NCBI GenBank assembly: GCA_011174825.1
Contig: DUEZ01000066.1
Coordinates: forward strand, 16,875 to 80,874
Direction: 5' to 3'
Length of the DNA: 64,000 nt
Source: Anaerolineae bacterium
GTDB lineage: Bacteria > Chloroflexota > Anaerolineae > Anaerolineales > E44-bin32
Shown here: one piece after another, positions 34,974 through 44,056 of the stretch
Layout: the number at the start of each line of letters is the position of its first letter
Position numbering within the stretch: the stretch's first letter is position 1
Program-made: the position numbers and the translations under genes
The notes under the pieces: generated by a model
The model's input: only the letters and a program-made list of their open reading frames with translations
Told to the model about the DNA's origin: nothing
Database searches by the model: none

Positions 34974-35746
34974 CCGCGGACAATAATTTGGTCATCGGTG
35001 TTGTGCTGATCGGTATCGCACTGATTCTCGCTTTCTTAGCCTATTACATCCTCACAAGCGGTAGACAAGAAGAAGAGATCGACGAAGACAAGGAAGCTGC
35101 GGCTGAACCTGATAGGGTATCAGCTGAACAAGAAACCACCGAGGACGAGCGATCCTTTCCTCAAGACGATGAAGAGGTGTCTATTGAGGAAGCGCCTACT
35201 CCCCAGTCCGAGGCTCAGCCTGAACCTCCACCGATTGTAGAAACTGAATTACAAGAAACTAACGAAGAGGAACCTGAATTAGAAACCGTCCAACTTGAAT
35301 TCCCTAAGGGTGAACGGGTCATGATCCCTATCGCAAATTTAATGCGCGATGAGGGCACTGGCGAATTGATCGTACAAGTGGGCGATCGCGAATACACATC
35401 TGCGGATCAATTGAGGGTCTCAGATGATTGGAATCGTGTTGAATTCGCCATCTTAGATCTTAACAAGTGGCTCACAGGGGCTGACCTCAATGAGCGAATT
35501 TCGGATAGAGAACGCGAAAAGATTCCCCTACAGCCAACAAGTATGATCGAGCAGATCAACGAGATCCTTAAACATCAATTAGCTGACTCTTCAGAGGAAA
35601 ACAAAGCTATACGTTTGATTGAAGGGCCAGGGGGTACCGTGAGGGTGCTCGTTGGTGTCCACAGTTATGCTTTCGACGAGGTACCGGATTCGGACATCCA
35701 AAGAGTTATTCGAGAGGCTGTAGCTGCCTGGGAAGAGGATCAATGA
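34970..35746 (+). CDS. Membrane-anchored acidic protein of unknown function
   Basis: This 258-residue protein has one N-terminal membrane helix (VIGVVLIGIALILAFLAYYI), a very Glu/Asp-rich linker (about residues 34-105), and a folded C-terminal domain (FPKGERVMIPIANLMRDEG, VRVLVGVHSYAFDEVPDSDI). I do not recognise the family. The ATG overlaps the mutM stop, so the two are coupled. The 3' end overlaps the convergent MBL gene by 41 bases. Confidence 0.72.
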   Translation: MTADNNLVIGVVLIGIALILAFLAYYILTSGRQEEEIDEDKEAAAEPDRVSAEQETTEDERSFPQDDEEVSIEEAPTPQSEAQPEPPPIVETELQETNEEEPELETVQLEFPKGERVMIPIANLMRDEGTGELIVQVGDREYTSADQLRVSDDWNRVEFAILDLNKWLTGADLNERISDREREKIPLQPTSMIEQINEILKHQLADSSEENKAIRLIEGPGGTVRVLVGVHSYAFDEVPDSDIQRVIREAVAAWEEDQ

Positions 35747-36596
35747 GAGGTTGAGCCGCTTCAATCGGCAAGATATCCTTCCGTCCGTCACGTTCAACGA
35801 GGTGGACGACAGGCATGAGCGGGTCATGCTCTAGGAAGAGCCAAGCCCGCTTTTTTAATGCCCAGTGTTGCCAGCGTTTCTTTGTCTCAACATTCTCCAA
35901 CGGTAAAACATCGTAAGCCGTTAACCATGAGGTATGGGCAAAATGCACCGCATAGGTGGCCATATCCCCAAGATACAATCCATCCCAAGAATCCGCTCGC
36001 AACCGAACGGATTGATGTCCTCGGGTGTGTCCAGGTGTCACAATACATTCAACTTGATCGGTCACCTCCGTGTTTCCATGCAACAAGCGTAACCGGCCCT
36101 CCTCCATCAAAGGTACATAGTTTTTATGGAAATAGGTACCACGAGTGCGTTCATCTGGATGATATGCTTCCGCCCATTCGATACGCTGGACCCAGTATTC
36201 CGCTCTCGGGAATGTTGCTACGATGGCATCCCCTTCACGAGTCGTGTTGCCCCCACAGTGATCAGCGTGGAGATGGGTGTTAATCACGATGTCAATTTCT
36301 TCCGCTGAAATACCGATCTTCGCTAGAGCTTTTAGTAGATCACCGTCAGCCCTCTCCAATCTCCATCGTCCCCTCTCCTCGGGTTTTAGCTTTGTACCCA
36401 AACCTGTATCAACCAAGATCGTTTTCCCACGAGATCTCACCAACATACAGGTCAAAGACATCGGGACAGTATTATCTGATCGTAGAGGGAAGACGCGTTG
36501 AAACAATTCCCTCGGTACAAGCCCAAAGGGACCACCAGCGTCTAACCAAACCACGCCGTCACTGACCAGATCGATCTCCAGGTCACCGAAACGCAT
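35706..36596 (-). CDS. Metallo-beta-lactamase fold hydrolase
   Basis: This 296-residue protein has the two-zinc motif NTHLHADHCGG, TPGHTRGH, and the metal Asp in LYLGDMATY. The overall layout resembles quorum-quenching lactonase/MBL-fold enzymes, but the substrate is unknown. The ATG at 36596 (GGGGGAAGA upstream) gives the normal family length; a longer frame would run into a repeat element and is rejected. It lies downstream of adenosine deaminase, separated by the repeat at 36624-36823. Confidence 0.87.
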   Translation of the reverse strand: MRFGDLEIDLVSDGVVWLDAGGPFGLVPRELFQRVFPLRSDNTVPMSLTCMLVRSRGKTILVDTGLGTKLKPEERGRWRLERADGDLLKALAKIGISAEEIDIVINTHLHADHCGGNTTREGDAIVATFPRAEYWVQRIEWAEAYHPDERTRGTYFHKNYVPLMEEGRLRLLHGNTEVTDQVECIVTPGHTRGHQSVRLRADSWDGLYLGDMATYAVHFAHTSWLTAYDVLPLENVETKKRWQHWALKKRAWLFLEHDPLMPVVHLVERDGRKDILPIEAAQPLIDPLPRQLQPLE

Positions 36597-36623
36597 TCTT
36601 CCCCCGCTCAATTGGATGAGGAG

Positions 36624-36823
36624 ATGAATCCACTGAAGAAGATCAACTGCGAGAGGAGGACTGGTATATGTGGGGGTGAGGGCTGCGTCCACACCCATCT
36701 GTCATTGCCAGCCCCACAGGGGCGAAGCAATCTCCTCAACCAAAAGATTGCTTCGTCGCCCTGGCGTGCTCGCAATGACAGATTGAGGGAAGACTCCTCA
36801 CGGGTAGTTTTCAGTGCATTCAT
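36624..36823. repeat. MITE-like palindrome, family A, copy 3, interrupted by a second element
   Basis: This is an inverted copy of family A, with ends ATGAATCCACTGAAG (36624) and TTTTCAGTGCATTCAT (to 36823). The sequence GGTATATGTGGGGGTGAGGG matches copy 1 in reverse. At 36697-36783 the element is split by a different palindrome (family B). The right end overlaps the adenosine deaminase stop codon (36820-36822). Confidence 0.75.
36697..36783. repeat. Palindromic element, family B, nested in family A copy 3
   Basis: An 87-base element with ends ATCTGTCATTGC and GCAATGACAGAT, and internal complementary segments GCGAAGCAATCT and AGATTGCTTCGTCGC. It resembles a widespread class of bacterial palindromic repeats. 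It has landed in the core of the family A copy, so it is the younger insertion. Confidence 0.72.
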
Positions 36824-37857
36824 AAGATCGCAGCTAGAAATTCAGACTCAAGACTTGCTTTCTTCTGCGGAGGTAAAAAGCTGGCCTGAAGAGCCGCAAG
36901 GATTAAACCTTTAATACTTTCATACGAAAGATCGAGCGCGGTTATTGCGAGCGTATATTCATCCGACAAACGAGTATTCGACACACCTGGGTCATCGGTG
37001 TTCAACGTCACTTGCAATCCCGCTTGAAGCATCTCGGGAAGGGGATGATCGCGGATATTAGAAACGGCTCCTGATTGTATATTGCTGGTCAAGCAGATCT
37101 CAAAAGCCACGCGCTGATCACGTGCCAACCTCACCAACGCCGGATCCTCCATGACCCTCACACCATGTCCTATCCTTGGCGCTCCCATGGCTTCAATCGC
37201 GAAGCGAATATTTTCGGGTCCTGCCCACTCACCAGCGTGGATGCTGATTCCCAGACCGGCTTTCCTTACCGCGGAAAAAATCGGTTCGAACGGCTCGGCT
37301 GAATGACCAGCTTCGTCTCCCGCCAAGCTTAAACCGACGACACCTCGATCACTGCGATCAAGCGCAATATGAGCAACTTGTTCAGCGTATTTAACCCCCT
37401 CGTGACGATTTACGCTAAGGATCAATCCGAGCTCCAGTGCATGCTCTACCGCGGCTGTGGAAGCCGATTCGATGACCCAATCAACGACCTCCGATAGCGG
37501 GAATTCCCCCGTCTCAGATAAGGCGACGGGAGTGAAATGCAACTCTAGATAGCGAACGTTATCTGCCGCTGCATCAGCGATCGTCTCCCAAGTGAACCGA
37601 TGTATGATCTCGGGAGAACGAAAGAAGCTCCTGAGGTGCTGAAATTTAGCCAGGAAATTGGCCGAGGTTCGAGGTTCACCTGGTTGCATCTGAACCATTG
37701 CCTGTAAGGCTTTCTTGTCACTTGGTAGGTTAAGCCGCTCGCGTCTTACCAGGTCGATTAAAGTCTCGACACGCAAAGAACCTTCCAGGTGACGGTGGAG
37801 ATCCACTTTCGGTAATCTCTCCATTTCAGTATGGAGGGTAGACGCGATTTCAGACAC
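36820..37857 (-). CDS. add: Adenosine deaminase family enzyme
   Basis: This 345-residue amidohydrolase should deaminate adenosine (or a related purine) to inosine in purine salvage. Metal and catalytic motifs: DLHRHLEGS, SIHAGEWAG, RIGHGVR and LNTDDPGVS. The start is GTG. The stop codon falls inside the terminal ATTCAT of a MITE-like element, so the C-terminal end may have been reset by that insertion. SecA lies upstream on the same strand. Confidence 0.88.
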   Translation of the reverse strand: MSEIASTLHTEMERLPKVDLHRHLEGSLRVETLIDLVRRERLNLPSDKKALQAMVQMQPGEPRTSANFLAKFQHLRSFFRSPEIIHRFTWETIADAAADNVRYLELHFTPVALSETGEFPLSEVVDWVIESASTAAVEHALELGLILSVNRHEGVKYAEQVAHIALDRSDRGVVGLSLAGDEAGHSAEPFEPIFSAVRKAGLGISIHAGEWAGPENIRFAIEAMGAPRIGHGVRVMEDPALVRLARDQRVAFEICLTSNIQSGAVSNIRDHPLPEMLQAGLQVTLNTDDPGVSNTRLSDEYTLAITALDLSYESIKGLILAALQASFLPPQKKASLESEFLAAIL

Positions 37858-38000
37858 GAGGATACCTTTGTGTCGAGTCGGATGCAGATGGGGGTATCAT
37901 GGATCTACGTTACCACCAAGAATTGGGAATGGGAACAGGTAGATTGTCCCCCTCAGCTATACACAAACACATCGACGAAAACATTAACCAAGGAGCCTCA

Positions 38001-41000
38001 TCAACGACGACGTTTCCGCTTTCTTTTGCGTTTCGTCTTTATCGTTGCCTCTTTCGTTTCTATCGGTGTTTTCTCGCGCGGTCTTCGTGGCGCGGAAACC
38101 GGTGCTGTCGAAGGACGTCCAGGTGCCCACATGCTGAACAAGCGAGAAATCACACCGGCACGAATGTCAGCTAAAAGCTGACCAAACATGTCAAAAGCAC
38201 GACTCTTGTATTGCACCAGCGGATCTCGCTGTCCGTAAGCCTCGAGGCCAATTGACGTGCGAAGAGCTTCCATACGGGTTAAGTACTCTACCCACAGTCT
38301 ATCGCCGACGGAGAGGATTAATTCGCGGTAGATTTGGCTCAATGCCCCTTCTCCGAGAATCCGCTGAATATGATCTTGGATCTCATCAGGAAGCTGGTTG
38401 ATGGGGCTTTCGATATCTATCTGAGTGAACTGCTCCTCTCTAATCGCTGCTCGTAAGGTATCACGGGTACGCTGATCAAGCTGATCCAGCCTGCTTCCCG
38501 CGTAACGAGACATTTCCGCTCTGCCTAATCCCAGTTGGAGCGCAGCGCGAGCACCCTCGAGATGAGACATAACCCGCTCCACCAGTGATGTATGATCCTC
38601 TCCCTCCAGCAATCTTGCCGCGGAGTAGACGTATGAGAGACGAGCAACAACCACCGACTGACGTTGGTGCGTCTTGCGATCGAAGTACGCTCTTCGACCA
38701 TAGCTCATCTGAACCAGGAGACGATTGATTAACCCCTCGTCCACCTGATCCGCTCGCCCGAGCGCGTTCTCCAAATCACGTTCGATATCTGTCAACAGTC
38801 GTTCTGTCCGCTCCTCCCATACCCTAGAGAAGGCATCACGTAAACGCTCACCCGCCACAAACCAATCAATGGGAGTGGTCATCTGGGATTGAAGTTCAAG
38901 CGGTTCACCCACACGGCGCTCAACAGCCTGAATGAGGCCAGCCCAGACGCGCAAACTTAACCCACTTTCAATAAGCTGGGGCATATTGTCTCGGAACCTG
39001 TAAGGATCCGCTCGCAATTGGTCGAGGACATCCTCACTCATTTGGATTCTCATACCAGATGCGGCTTCCACTGCGTTAATCAGCTCAGTTAGATTGACCT
39101 CGGATTCCGTCTCCTCGGCCTCTAAAAACGCACCTTCGACCGCCATATCAGCCATCTCTACCCTTTGCGCGACCTGGTCTTCCAAGCGCTCGACAGCGCG
39201 TGTGAGCTGGTTTTCGATTGCGAGCAGTAGATGTTCCTGCTGTTCTTCAAGCGCTTGACGTGCAACCGTAAGCAACGCTTCTTGTAACGCATCGGGCTCT
39301 CGGTTTGTTGATAGTTGGTCAATCAACAGACGCAGCATAAACGACGGATACGGCTCTTCTGCGTCCAAGTCGACCGTCGGCTGCATTTCCTCGAGCCAGG
39401 CAAGTAATCTCCACAGGCCTTCTGGATCATCTAATGCGGCCTCAACGTGACGCTCGATTTCGAAATGCAACATCTCAGCGATATCATCGCCTAGGTCATC
39501 TTTCGCGAAGACGCGATTCCGCTGACCATAGAAGACTTCCCGCTGTTGATTAAGCACATCGTCATACTCGAGCAAATGTTTACGAGTATCAAAATTAGCC
39601 CCCTCAACCCGAGTCTGGGCTTGCTCGATCGTCCGATCGACAATGTTATGCGCAATCGGCATGGCGTCATCGATGTTTAGCCTCTGCATGATATTTCCGA
39701 CCTGAGATCCACCAAAGATACGCATCAGTTCGTCCTCCAAGGACAAGAAGAATTGGGACGAACCCGGATCACCTTGACGGGCGGCACGGCCACGCAGTTG
39801 GTTGTCGATGCGACGCGCCTCATGTCGCACACAACCGATAACATGCAATCCACCTTCTTGAAGTACCTCCTCACGATCTGTGATAAACCGATCAAATTCT
39901 TCAACATCTGATTCATAAATACCCATTTCACTGCGATTAATTTCGGCGTATTCGCGACGCCATTTCTCAAGTCGCTGAACATGCGATGCCTTGCCGTATC
40001 CTGTTCCGGAGCCGGCTCGCAGTATGCGGGCCATTTCCTCACGGTCTTGGTCTCTGCCGGTTTTCTCGTAGGTTTCACGGGCCACACGGGTTACCCGACG
40101 TGCAACTTCGTCGCCCAGGCTTCCACCAAGCACAATATCCACACCGCGTCCTGCCATATTGGTGGCAATGGTGACCGCGCCTTTCGCTCCCGCTCCTTCG
40201 ATAATCTGTGATTCTTCGGTATGCTTTTTCGCGTTGAGCACATTGTGCCGAATACCACTCCGCAATAGATTAACAAGCTGTTCGTGATACTGACTGTCAA
40301 GATCCAGAACGCGAGCAAGTCGTTCGATATTCTCGGGTCGAGTTGGATTCAGAGAGATACCGAGGGGTTTCCCGACCTCACGTAGAACTTTCTGATTGAG
40401 CTCCTTGAGCGGCATGCTGAGTGGATCCAACTCCTCCACTCGCATGCCGTCAGTCGGAATTTCGTTTGTCTCAAGATAAGCATCCCGCAAAATCATGGTC
40501 AAAGCTAATCGTTGGAGCGGCTCAGCTCCCAACCGATTGGATATCGTCTCCGACAGCTCTACCGAAGTCGTGCCGACAAGCAGTGGCTGACCTCGCGCAT
40601 GTCGCTGAAGGATCTCGGAGGTAACCGCTCTCAGCTTCGACTCCTCCGTCCGATACACCACATCTGGATAATCCTTGCGACGCCAGAAAACCGGGAACTT
40701 TTCAGCATCATCAGTATTGGCGTAGTAACTGAATTTGTTACCGTTTTCCCTGTACTCAATCTCCATAATCTTCGAATCAGGCTTCATGGCGATGAATTCC
40801 AGGTTTGTAGGCAGCGGGATCACATCAACGTTGTAAATCTTGTTGAACTCTTCTGCTTCAGTCAGTGCAGTACCGGTCATACCGCTGAGTTTTTCATACA
40901 TCCGGAAATAATTTTGTAAGGTAACGGTGGCGTAAGTGACATTCTCTTGCCTCACGCGCACCCCTTCCTTGGCTTCAACGGCTTGGTGGAGGCCATCGGA

Positions 41001-42086
41001 CCAGCGTCTTCCGGGCATCAATCGACCGGTGAATTCATCAACGATAACCACCCTGCCACCCTGCACCACATATTGTTTGTTACGACTGAAGAGATGCTCC
41101 GCCCTCAAAGCCTGTTCCAGGTGACCAAGCAAGCGCGCTTGTTCGGGCGTGATGTCCTCCGGGCGATCAGGGTCGCGCAATGGCGACCCGATCAATTGCT
41201 CGACATTGTCCTCGCCGATCTCCGTCAGAGCAACCGTGCGATCGCGTTCACTGATTTCGAAATCTTCTGGACGCAACTGCTTCACTACACGAGCCATCTG
41301 CACATAAAGTTCTGGGTCCTCCTGTGCGGGACCAGAGATGATAAGCGGTGTACGGGCTTCGTCGATGAGAATGTTATCGACCTCGTCCAAGATGGCGAAA
41401 TGATGGCTACGCTGAACACGAGCCTCCAGGTTCCTGGCCATATTGTCTCGCAGGTAGTCGAAGCCAAATTCGTTGTTCGTACCATAGGTCACATCGGCAG
41501 CATACGCCAATTTACGGTCGACAAGTTGGAATTGATGCGCATCCTCTTGGGCAGATTCACGACTGGGATCGTACAACAAAGCCTTTCGACCACCCTCGGT
41601 GCGCGCAGCCTGTTGCAGAACACCCACACTGAGACCTAAAAAATGGAAAACCGGACCCATCCAACGAGCATCACGCCGGGCCAGATAGTCGTTTACGGTG
41701 ACAAGATGGACACCCTTACCCCCGATTGCATTGAGGTAGATTGGCAATGTAGCAACCAGTGTCTTGCCCTCACCAGTACGCATCTCAGCGATTGTGCCTT
41801 CATGCAGCACAACCCCCCCGATTAACTGGACATCGTAATGACGTAAACCGATGGTGCGAACGGATGTCTCTCTAACAACGGCAAAAGCCTCGGGAAGCAA
41901 ATCGTCTATCGTCTCACCATTAGCTAGACGTGTTCGAAACTCCTCCGTCTTTGCCTGGAGAGCCACATCGCTCATCGCCTGCATTTGCGACTCGAGGGCG
42001 TTAATCTGAGCCACAACCTCGGCGTAACTTACAAGCTTGCGCTGTATCGGATCACCACCAATAAGCTTGGTTAAACCTTTAAACAT
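38001..42086 (-). CDS. secA: Preprotein translocase ATPase SecA, unusually large
   Basis: This is the motor that drives unfolded proteins through SecYEG. At 1361 residues it is about 450 longer than typical SecA. Walker A (MRTGEGKT, about 103-109), DEVDNILID, the C-terminal ATPase motif (TNMAGRGVDIVLG) and QLRGRAARQGDPGSS are all intact. Between LLEYDDVLNQQREV (near 837) and LTRMEALRTSIGLEAYGQRD (near 1265) there are about 425 residues where E. coli has about 130, an acidic helical insertion in the wing/scaffold region. The C-terminus is a KTKRKRKRKRRR tail with no zinc-binding Cys motif. Confidence 0.95.
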   Translation of the reverse strand: MFKGLTKLIGGDPIQRKLVSYAEVVAQINALESQMQAMSDVALQAKTEEFRTRLANGETIDDLLPEAFAVVRETSVRTIGLRHYDVQLIGGVVLHEGTIAEMRTGEGKTLVATLPIYLNAIGGKGVHLVTVNDYLARRDARWMGPVFHFLGLSVGVLQQAARTEGGRKALLYDPSRESAQEDAHQFQLVDRKLAYAADVTYGTNNEFGFDYLRDNMARNLEARVQRSHHFAILDEVDNILIDEARTPLIISGPAQEDPELYVQMARVVKQLRPEDFEISERDRTVALTEIGEDNVEQLIGSPLRDPDRPEDITPEQARLLGHLEQALRAEHLFSRNKQYVVQGGRVVIVDEFTGRLMPGRRWSDGLHQAVEAKEGVRVRQENVTYATVTLQNYFRMYEKLSGMTGTALTEAEEFNKIYNVDVIPLPTNLEFIAMKPDSKIMEIEYRENGNKFSYYANTDDAEKFPVFWRRKDYPDVVYRTEESKLRAVTSEILQRHARGQPLLVGTTSVELSETISNRLGAEPLQRLALTMILRDAYLETNEIPTDGMRVEELDPLSMPLKELNQKVLREVGKPLGISLNPTRPENIERLARVLDLDSQYHEQLVNLLRSGIRHNVLNAKKHTEESQIIEGAGAKGAVTIATNMAGRGVDIVLGGSLGDEVARRVTRVARETYEKTGRDQDREEMARILRAGSGTGYGKASHVQRLEKWRREYAEINRSEMGIYESDVEEFDRFITDREEVLQEGGLHVIGCVRHEARRIDNQLRGRAARQGDPGSSQFFLSLEDELMRIFGGSQVGNIMQRLNIDDAMPIAHNIVDRTIEQAQTRVEGANFDTRKHLLEYDDVLNQQREVFYGQRNRVFAKDDLGDDIAEMLHFEIERHVEAALDDPEGLWRLLAWLEEMQPTVDLDAEEPYPSFMLRLLIDQLSTNREPDALQEALLTVARQALEEQQEHLLLAIENQLTRAVERLEDQVAQRVEMADMAVEGAFLEAEETESEVNLTELINAVEAASGMRIQMSEDVLDQLRADPYRFRDNMPQLIESGLSLRVWAGLIQAVERRVGEPLELQSQMTTPIDWFVAGERLRDAFSRVWEERTERLLTDIERDLENALGRADQVDEGLINRLLVQMSYGRRAYFDRKTHQRQSVVVARLSYVYSAARLLEGEDHTSLVERVMSHLEGARAALQLGLGRAEMSRYAGSRLDQLDQRTRDTLRAAIREEQFTQIDIESPINQLPDEIQDHIQRILGEGALSQIYRELILSVGDRLWVEYLTRMEALRTSIGLEAYGQRDPLVQYKSRAFDMFGQLLADIRAGVISRLFSMWAPGRPSTAPVSAPRRPREKTPIETKEATIKTKRKRKRKRRR

Positions 42087-42107
42087 TTACTGGACCCTTT
42101 CAGGCCG

Positions 42108-42116
42108 GATTATAGC
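42108..42116 (-). promoter_or_regulatory. Extended -10 promoter of secA
   Basis: On the minus strand TGCTATAAT forms an extended -10 box, 22 bases before the secA ATG. AAAGGG serves as a ribosome site. Confidence 0.5.
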
Positions 42117-42217
42117 ATAGGGGCTCATCTGAGCATTTTGTGAACTTTTACTTATACGAGACAGCTCAGCACGAGCATCTACCCCACTCTAATCCACTTC
42201 TGTATGTAGAGCTGTAT

Positions 42218-42384
42218 TTTGGAGTTCGCAAGCTCTGCTTGCGACAATAGTAGGATTTGTGAATGCTAGGATCTCATTGGTTCGAAAATTCTGCTAACAC
42301 TCAAAACAGCTTGTTTGAATTCAAAGCATTCTGGAGTGCGCAAGCTCTGCTTGAGCCCAAAAACAGAGCTTTTGGACTCCAAAT
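42218..42384. repeat. Family F repeats (CGCAAGCTCTGCTTG)
   Basis: Copy 1 at 42218-42245 has TTTGGAGTTCGCAAGCTCTG followed by CTTGCGAC. Copy 2 at 42328-42384 has TGGAGTGCGCAAGCTCTGC and a complementary CAGAGCTTTTGGACTCCA, making a full hairpin. The two copies are about 85 bases apart. Confidence 0.6.
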
Positions 42385-42459
42385 CATATGGAATATACAG
42401 ACATGGCACTCGTCACCTTCAACTGGGAACAAACTTAAGAAATAGCTCTCGAAACGCCA

Positions 42460-42557
42460 TGTCATTCTGAGCTTCAATCCCCCTCAATGACATAAGGGCA
42501 ATTCATGTCGTCTCGCACCCTGGCCGGTTCTCGCGGTACGAACGGTGAATTGCCCCT
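42460..42557. repeat. Partial family C repeat and adjacent GGGCAATTCA palindrome
   Basis: TGTCATTCTGAG at 42460 with a shortened inverse TCAATGACA at 42484-42492 is a collapsed family C copy. Immediately after, AGGGCAATTCA (42495) and TGAATTGCCCCT (ending 42557) bound a separate 63-base palindromic element. Confidence 0.55.
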
Positions 42558-42608
42558 ACATGATAAGCCTCCCCTTCGCTAACCTACATCAAGCTCAGGG
42601 TGCTTCTC

Positions 42609-42636
42609 TTGACGCATTCAGTGTCAGGGTTACAAT
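42609..42636 (+). promoter_or_regulatory. tRNA-Leu promoter
   Basis: TTGACG and TACAAT, each one base from consensus, are separated by 16 bases. The -10 ends eight bases before the mature tRNA 5' end. Confidence 0.65.
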
Positions 42637-42644
42637 ATGACATA

Positions 42645-42728
42645 GGGGCGGTGGCGGAATTGGCAGACGTCGGGGACTTAAAATCCTCTGAGGGAGACCT
42701 CGTGTGGGTTCGAATCCCACCCGCCCTA
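42645..42728 (+). tRNA. tRNA-Leu (anticodon UAA)
   Basis: An 84-nucleotide class II tRNA. The acceptor stem GGGGCGG pairs with CCGCCCT (one G-U at the first pair). The D-arm is GCGGAATTGGCAGACG, the anticodon loop CTTAAAA has TAA at 42679-42681, a long variable arm is present, and the T-arm is GTGGG-TTCGAAT-CCCAC. CCA is not encoded, so it depends on the nucleotidyltransferase. Confidence 0.95.
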
Positions 42729-43111
42729 CTGAGCTTCAGATAAGATTCACGAAGAAAAGTATATTAAAGCTTCGAATTGTGGAACCATCGCTCTCCACGT
42801 CCAATTGGGAAAGTGCTGGTTCCAATTGAGTCCCTTGGAATGGATTCAAGGTTATATCACTTAGAAGTTTAGATAGTCAACGGCTCCACGTTTGCCATGG
42901 CTTTGGTTTCAGCTTCCACCCAGAATCATAATAATGATGATGTCTCCTCTCAAGTCGCCACTTTGATCTCGAGGCATATAAACAATACGTATTCCTCAAA
43001 ACCCAAGATCATCGAAATGAACTTATTCAAGACCTGGGGGTAGGTTTTGCAATTCCCATTATCGCTGTACAATCCAGGCAACCTTTTCAAACGTTTCTAT
43101 TGGAGGTCGAC
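42729..43111. other. Intergenic region, nothing recognised
   Basis: No gene, repeat or obvious promoter was seen between the tRNA and the lipoprotein gene, apart from the ribosome site GGAGG at 43102-43106. Confidence 0.5.
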
Positions 43112-44056
43112 ATGGCTATACGTAGCCGAATGCTGGTAATGATCCTCCTGGCAATGTTCTCCACTTCATGCACACTGCCGAGCCTCGCCTCGCCGACGCC
43201 GTTCACCTTTCCCACGCCCGACTTAACCCACACGGCGATCTTTGCGATCACTCCAAGCGCTACCTCACCCCCTGCAACGGTTACGCCCACTGAGGAAGCA
43301 ATATCTGCAACAGAGACGAGCCTATCGGGTACAGCTGTTGCCACCCCAACCGGACTTACCCCACTCCCATCTGCTACGATGGGCTCTTTGAGTGAACGTC
43401 CAAACGGAAGCCCGATCACCGCGACCTACTTAAGCACGCCTCCCATCATAGACGGAGACATAAGCGGATGGTCAACGACCGCCTATAGCGCCGAAGAAAC
43501 GGTGCCTTACGCTGGGGATAACTGGACCGGCGCAAGCGATCTTTCGGCCACCTTTTATATTGGTTGGGACACCGACTACTTATACTTAGCTGTTAACCGC
43601 ACAGACGACACCTTTGTCCAAGTTTCATGGGGTAGGTATATGTACAGGGGGGACGATGTCGAAATTCAACTTGATACAGACCTGGCAGGAGATTTTCACT
43701 CAGCGGTCATGAGCGGTGACGATTACCAAATCGGCTTGTCCCCTGGCAACTTTGATTCACTCGAAAGCGAAGCCTATCGCTGGTACCCCAGATATCTGGA
43801 ATCTTGGCTAAGAACGGTCGTCGTCGAAGCTGGTCGTAAAGATGGTGGATACGTTTTAGAGGCGAAAATTCCATGGACTGTATTTGATGTCACCCCAGCG
43901 GATGGTACTCGATTTGGTTTCGCGCTCTCCCTATCTGACAATGATACCGTGGGAACCTCCAGTTGGCAGTCCATGGTTTCCAGCGTGAACACTCGTCGGG
44001 TGACCGATCCAACCACATGGGGAACGTTGATCCTTGAGGGATCCACTGGAGAATAG
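43112..44056 (+). CDS. Lipoprotein with CBM9-like domain
   Basis: This 314-residue protein starts at an ATG five bases after GGAGG; an in-frame TTG 12 bases earlier is rejected. A signal peptide with lipobox-like STSC is followed by a Thr/Pro-rich tether to about residue 110, then a domain like carbohydrate-binding module 9 (PIIDGDISGW, ATFYIGWDTDYLYLAV, YRGDDVEIQLDTD, GGYVLEAKIPWTVF). It probably binds a glycan or is a non-catalytic surface protein. A strong terminator follows. Confidence 0.8.
   Translation: MAIRSRMLVMILLAMFSTSCTLPSLASPTPFTFPTPDLTHTAIFAITPSATSPPATVTPTEEAISATETSLSGTAVATPTGLTPLPSATMGSLSERPNGSPITATYLSTPPIIDGDISGWSTTAYSAEETVPYAGDNWTGASDLSATFYIGWDTDYLYLAVNRTDDTFVQVSWGRYMYRGDDVEIQLDTDLAGDFHSAVMSGDDYQIGLSPGNFDSLESEAYRWYPRYLESWLRTVVVEAGRKDGGYVLEAKIPWTVFDVTPADGTRFGFALSLSDNDTVGTSSWQSMVSSVNTRRVTDPTTWGTLILEGSTGE

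Larger units (their letters stand above)
42087..42644. other. Repeat-rich gap between secA and tRNA-Leu
   Basis: No gene is present in this stretch. It holds the secA promoter, two copies of a GGAGT-CGCAAGCTCTGC repeat, a partial family C repeat, a GGGCAATTCA palindrome and the tRNA promoter, all listed separately. Confidence 0.6.

Noticed and set aside
35706..36698. Longer start for the MBL hydrolase
   Set aside because: The added N-terminus is translated from a family A repeat; the ATG at 36596 has a ribosome site.
36624..36823. Insertion sequence with its own transposase
   Set aside because: No open frame of transposase type; both nested elements are short palindromes.
40947..41639. 230-residue open frame on the plus strand
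   Set aside because: It lies wholly antisense to a core part of secA; the composition follows the secA codons and no family is recognised.
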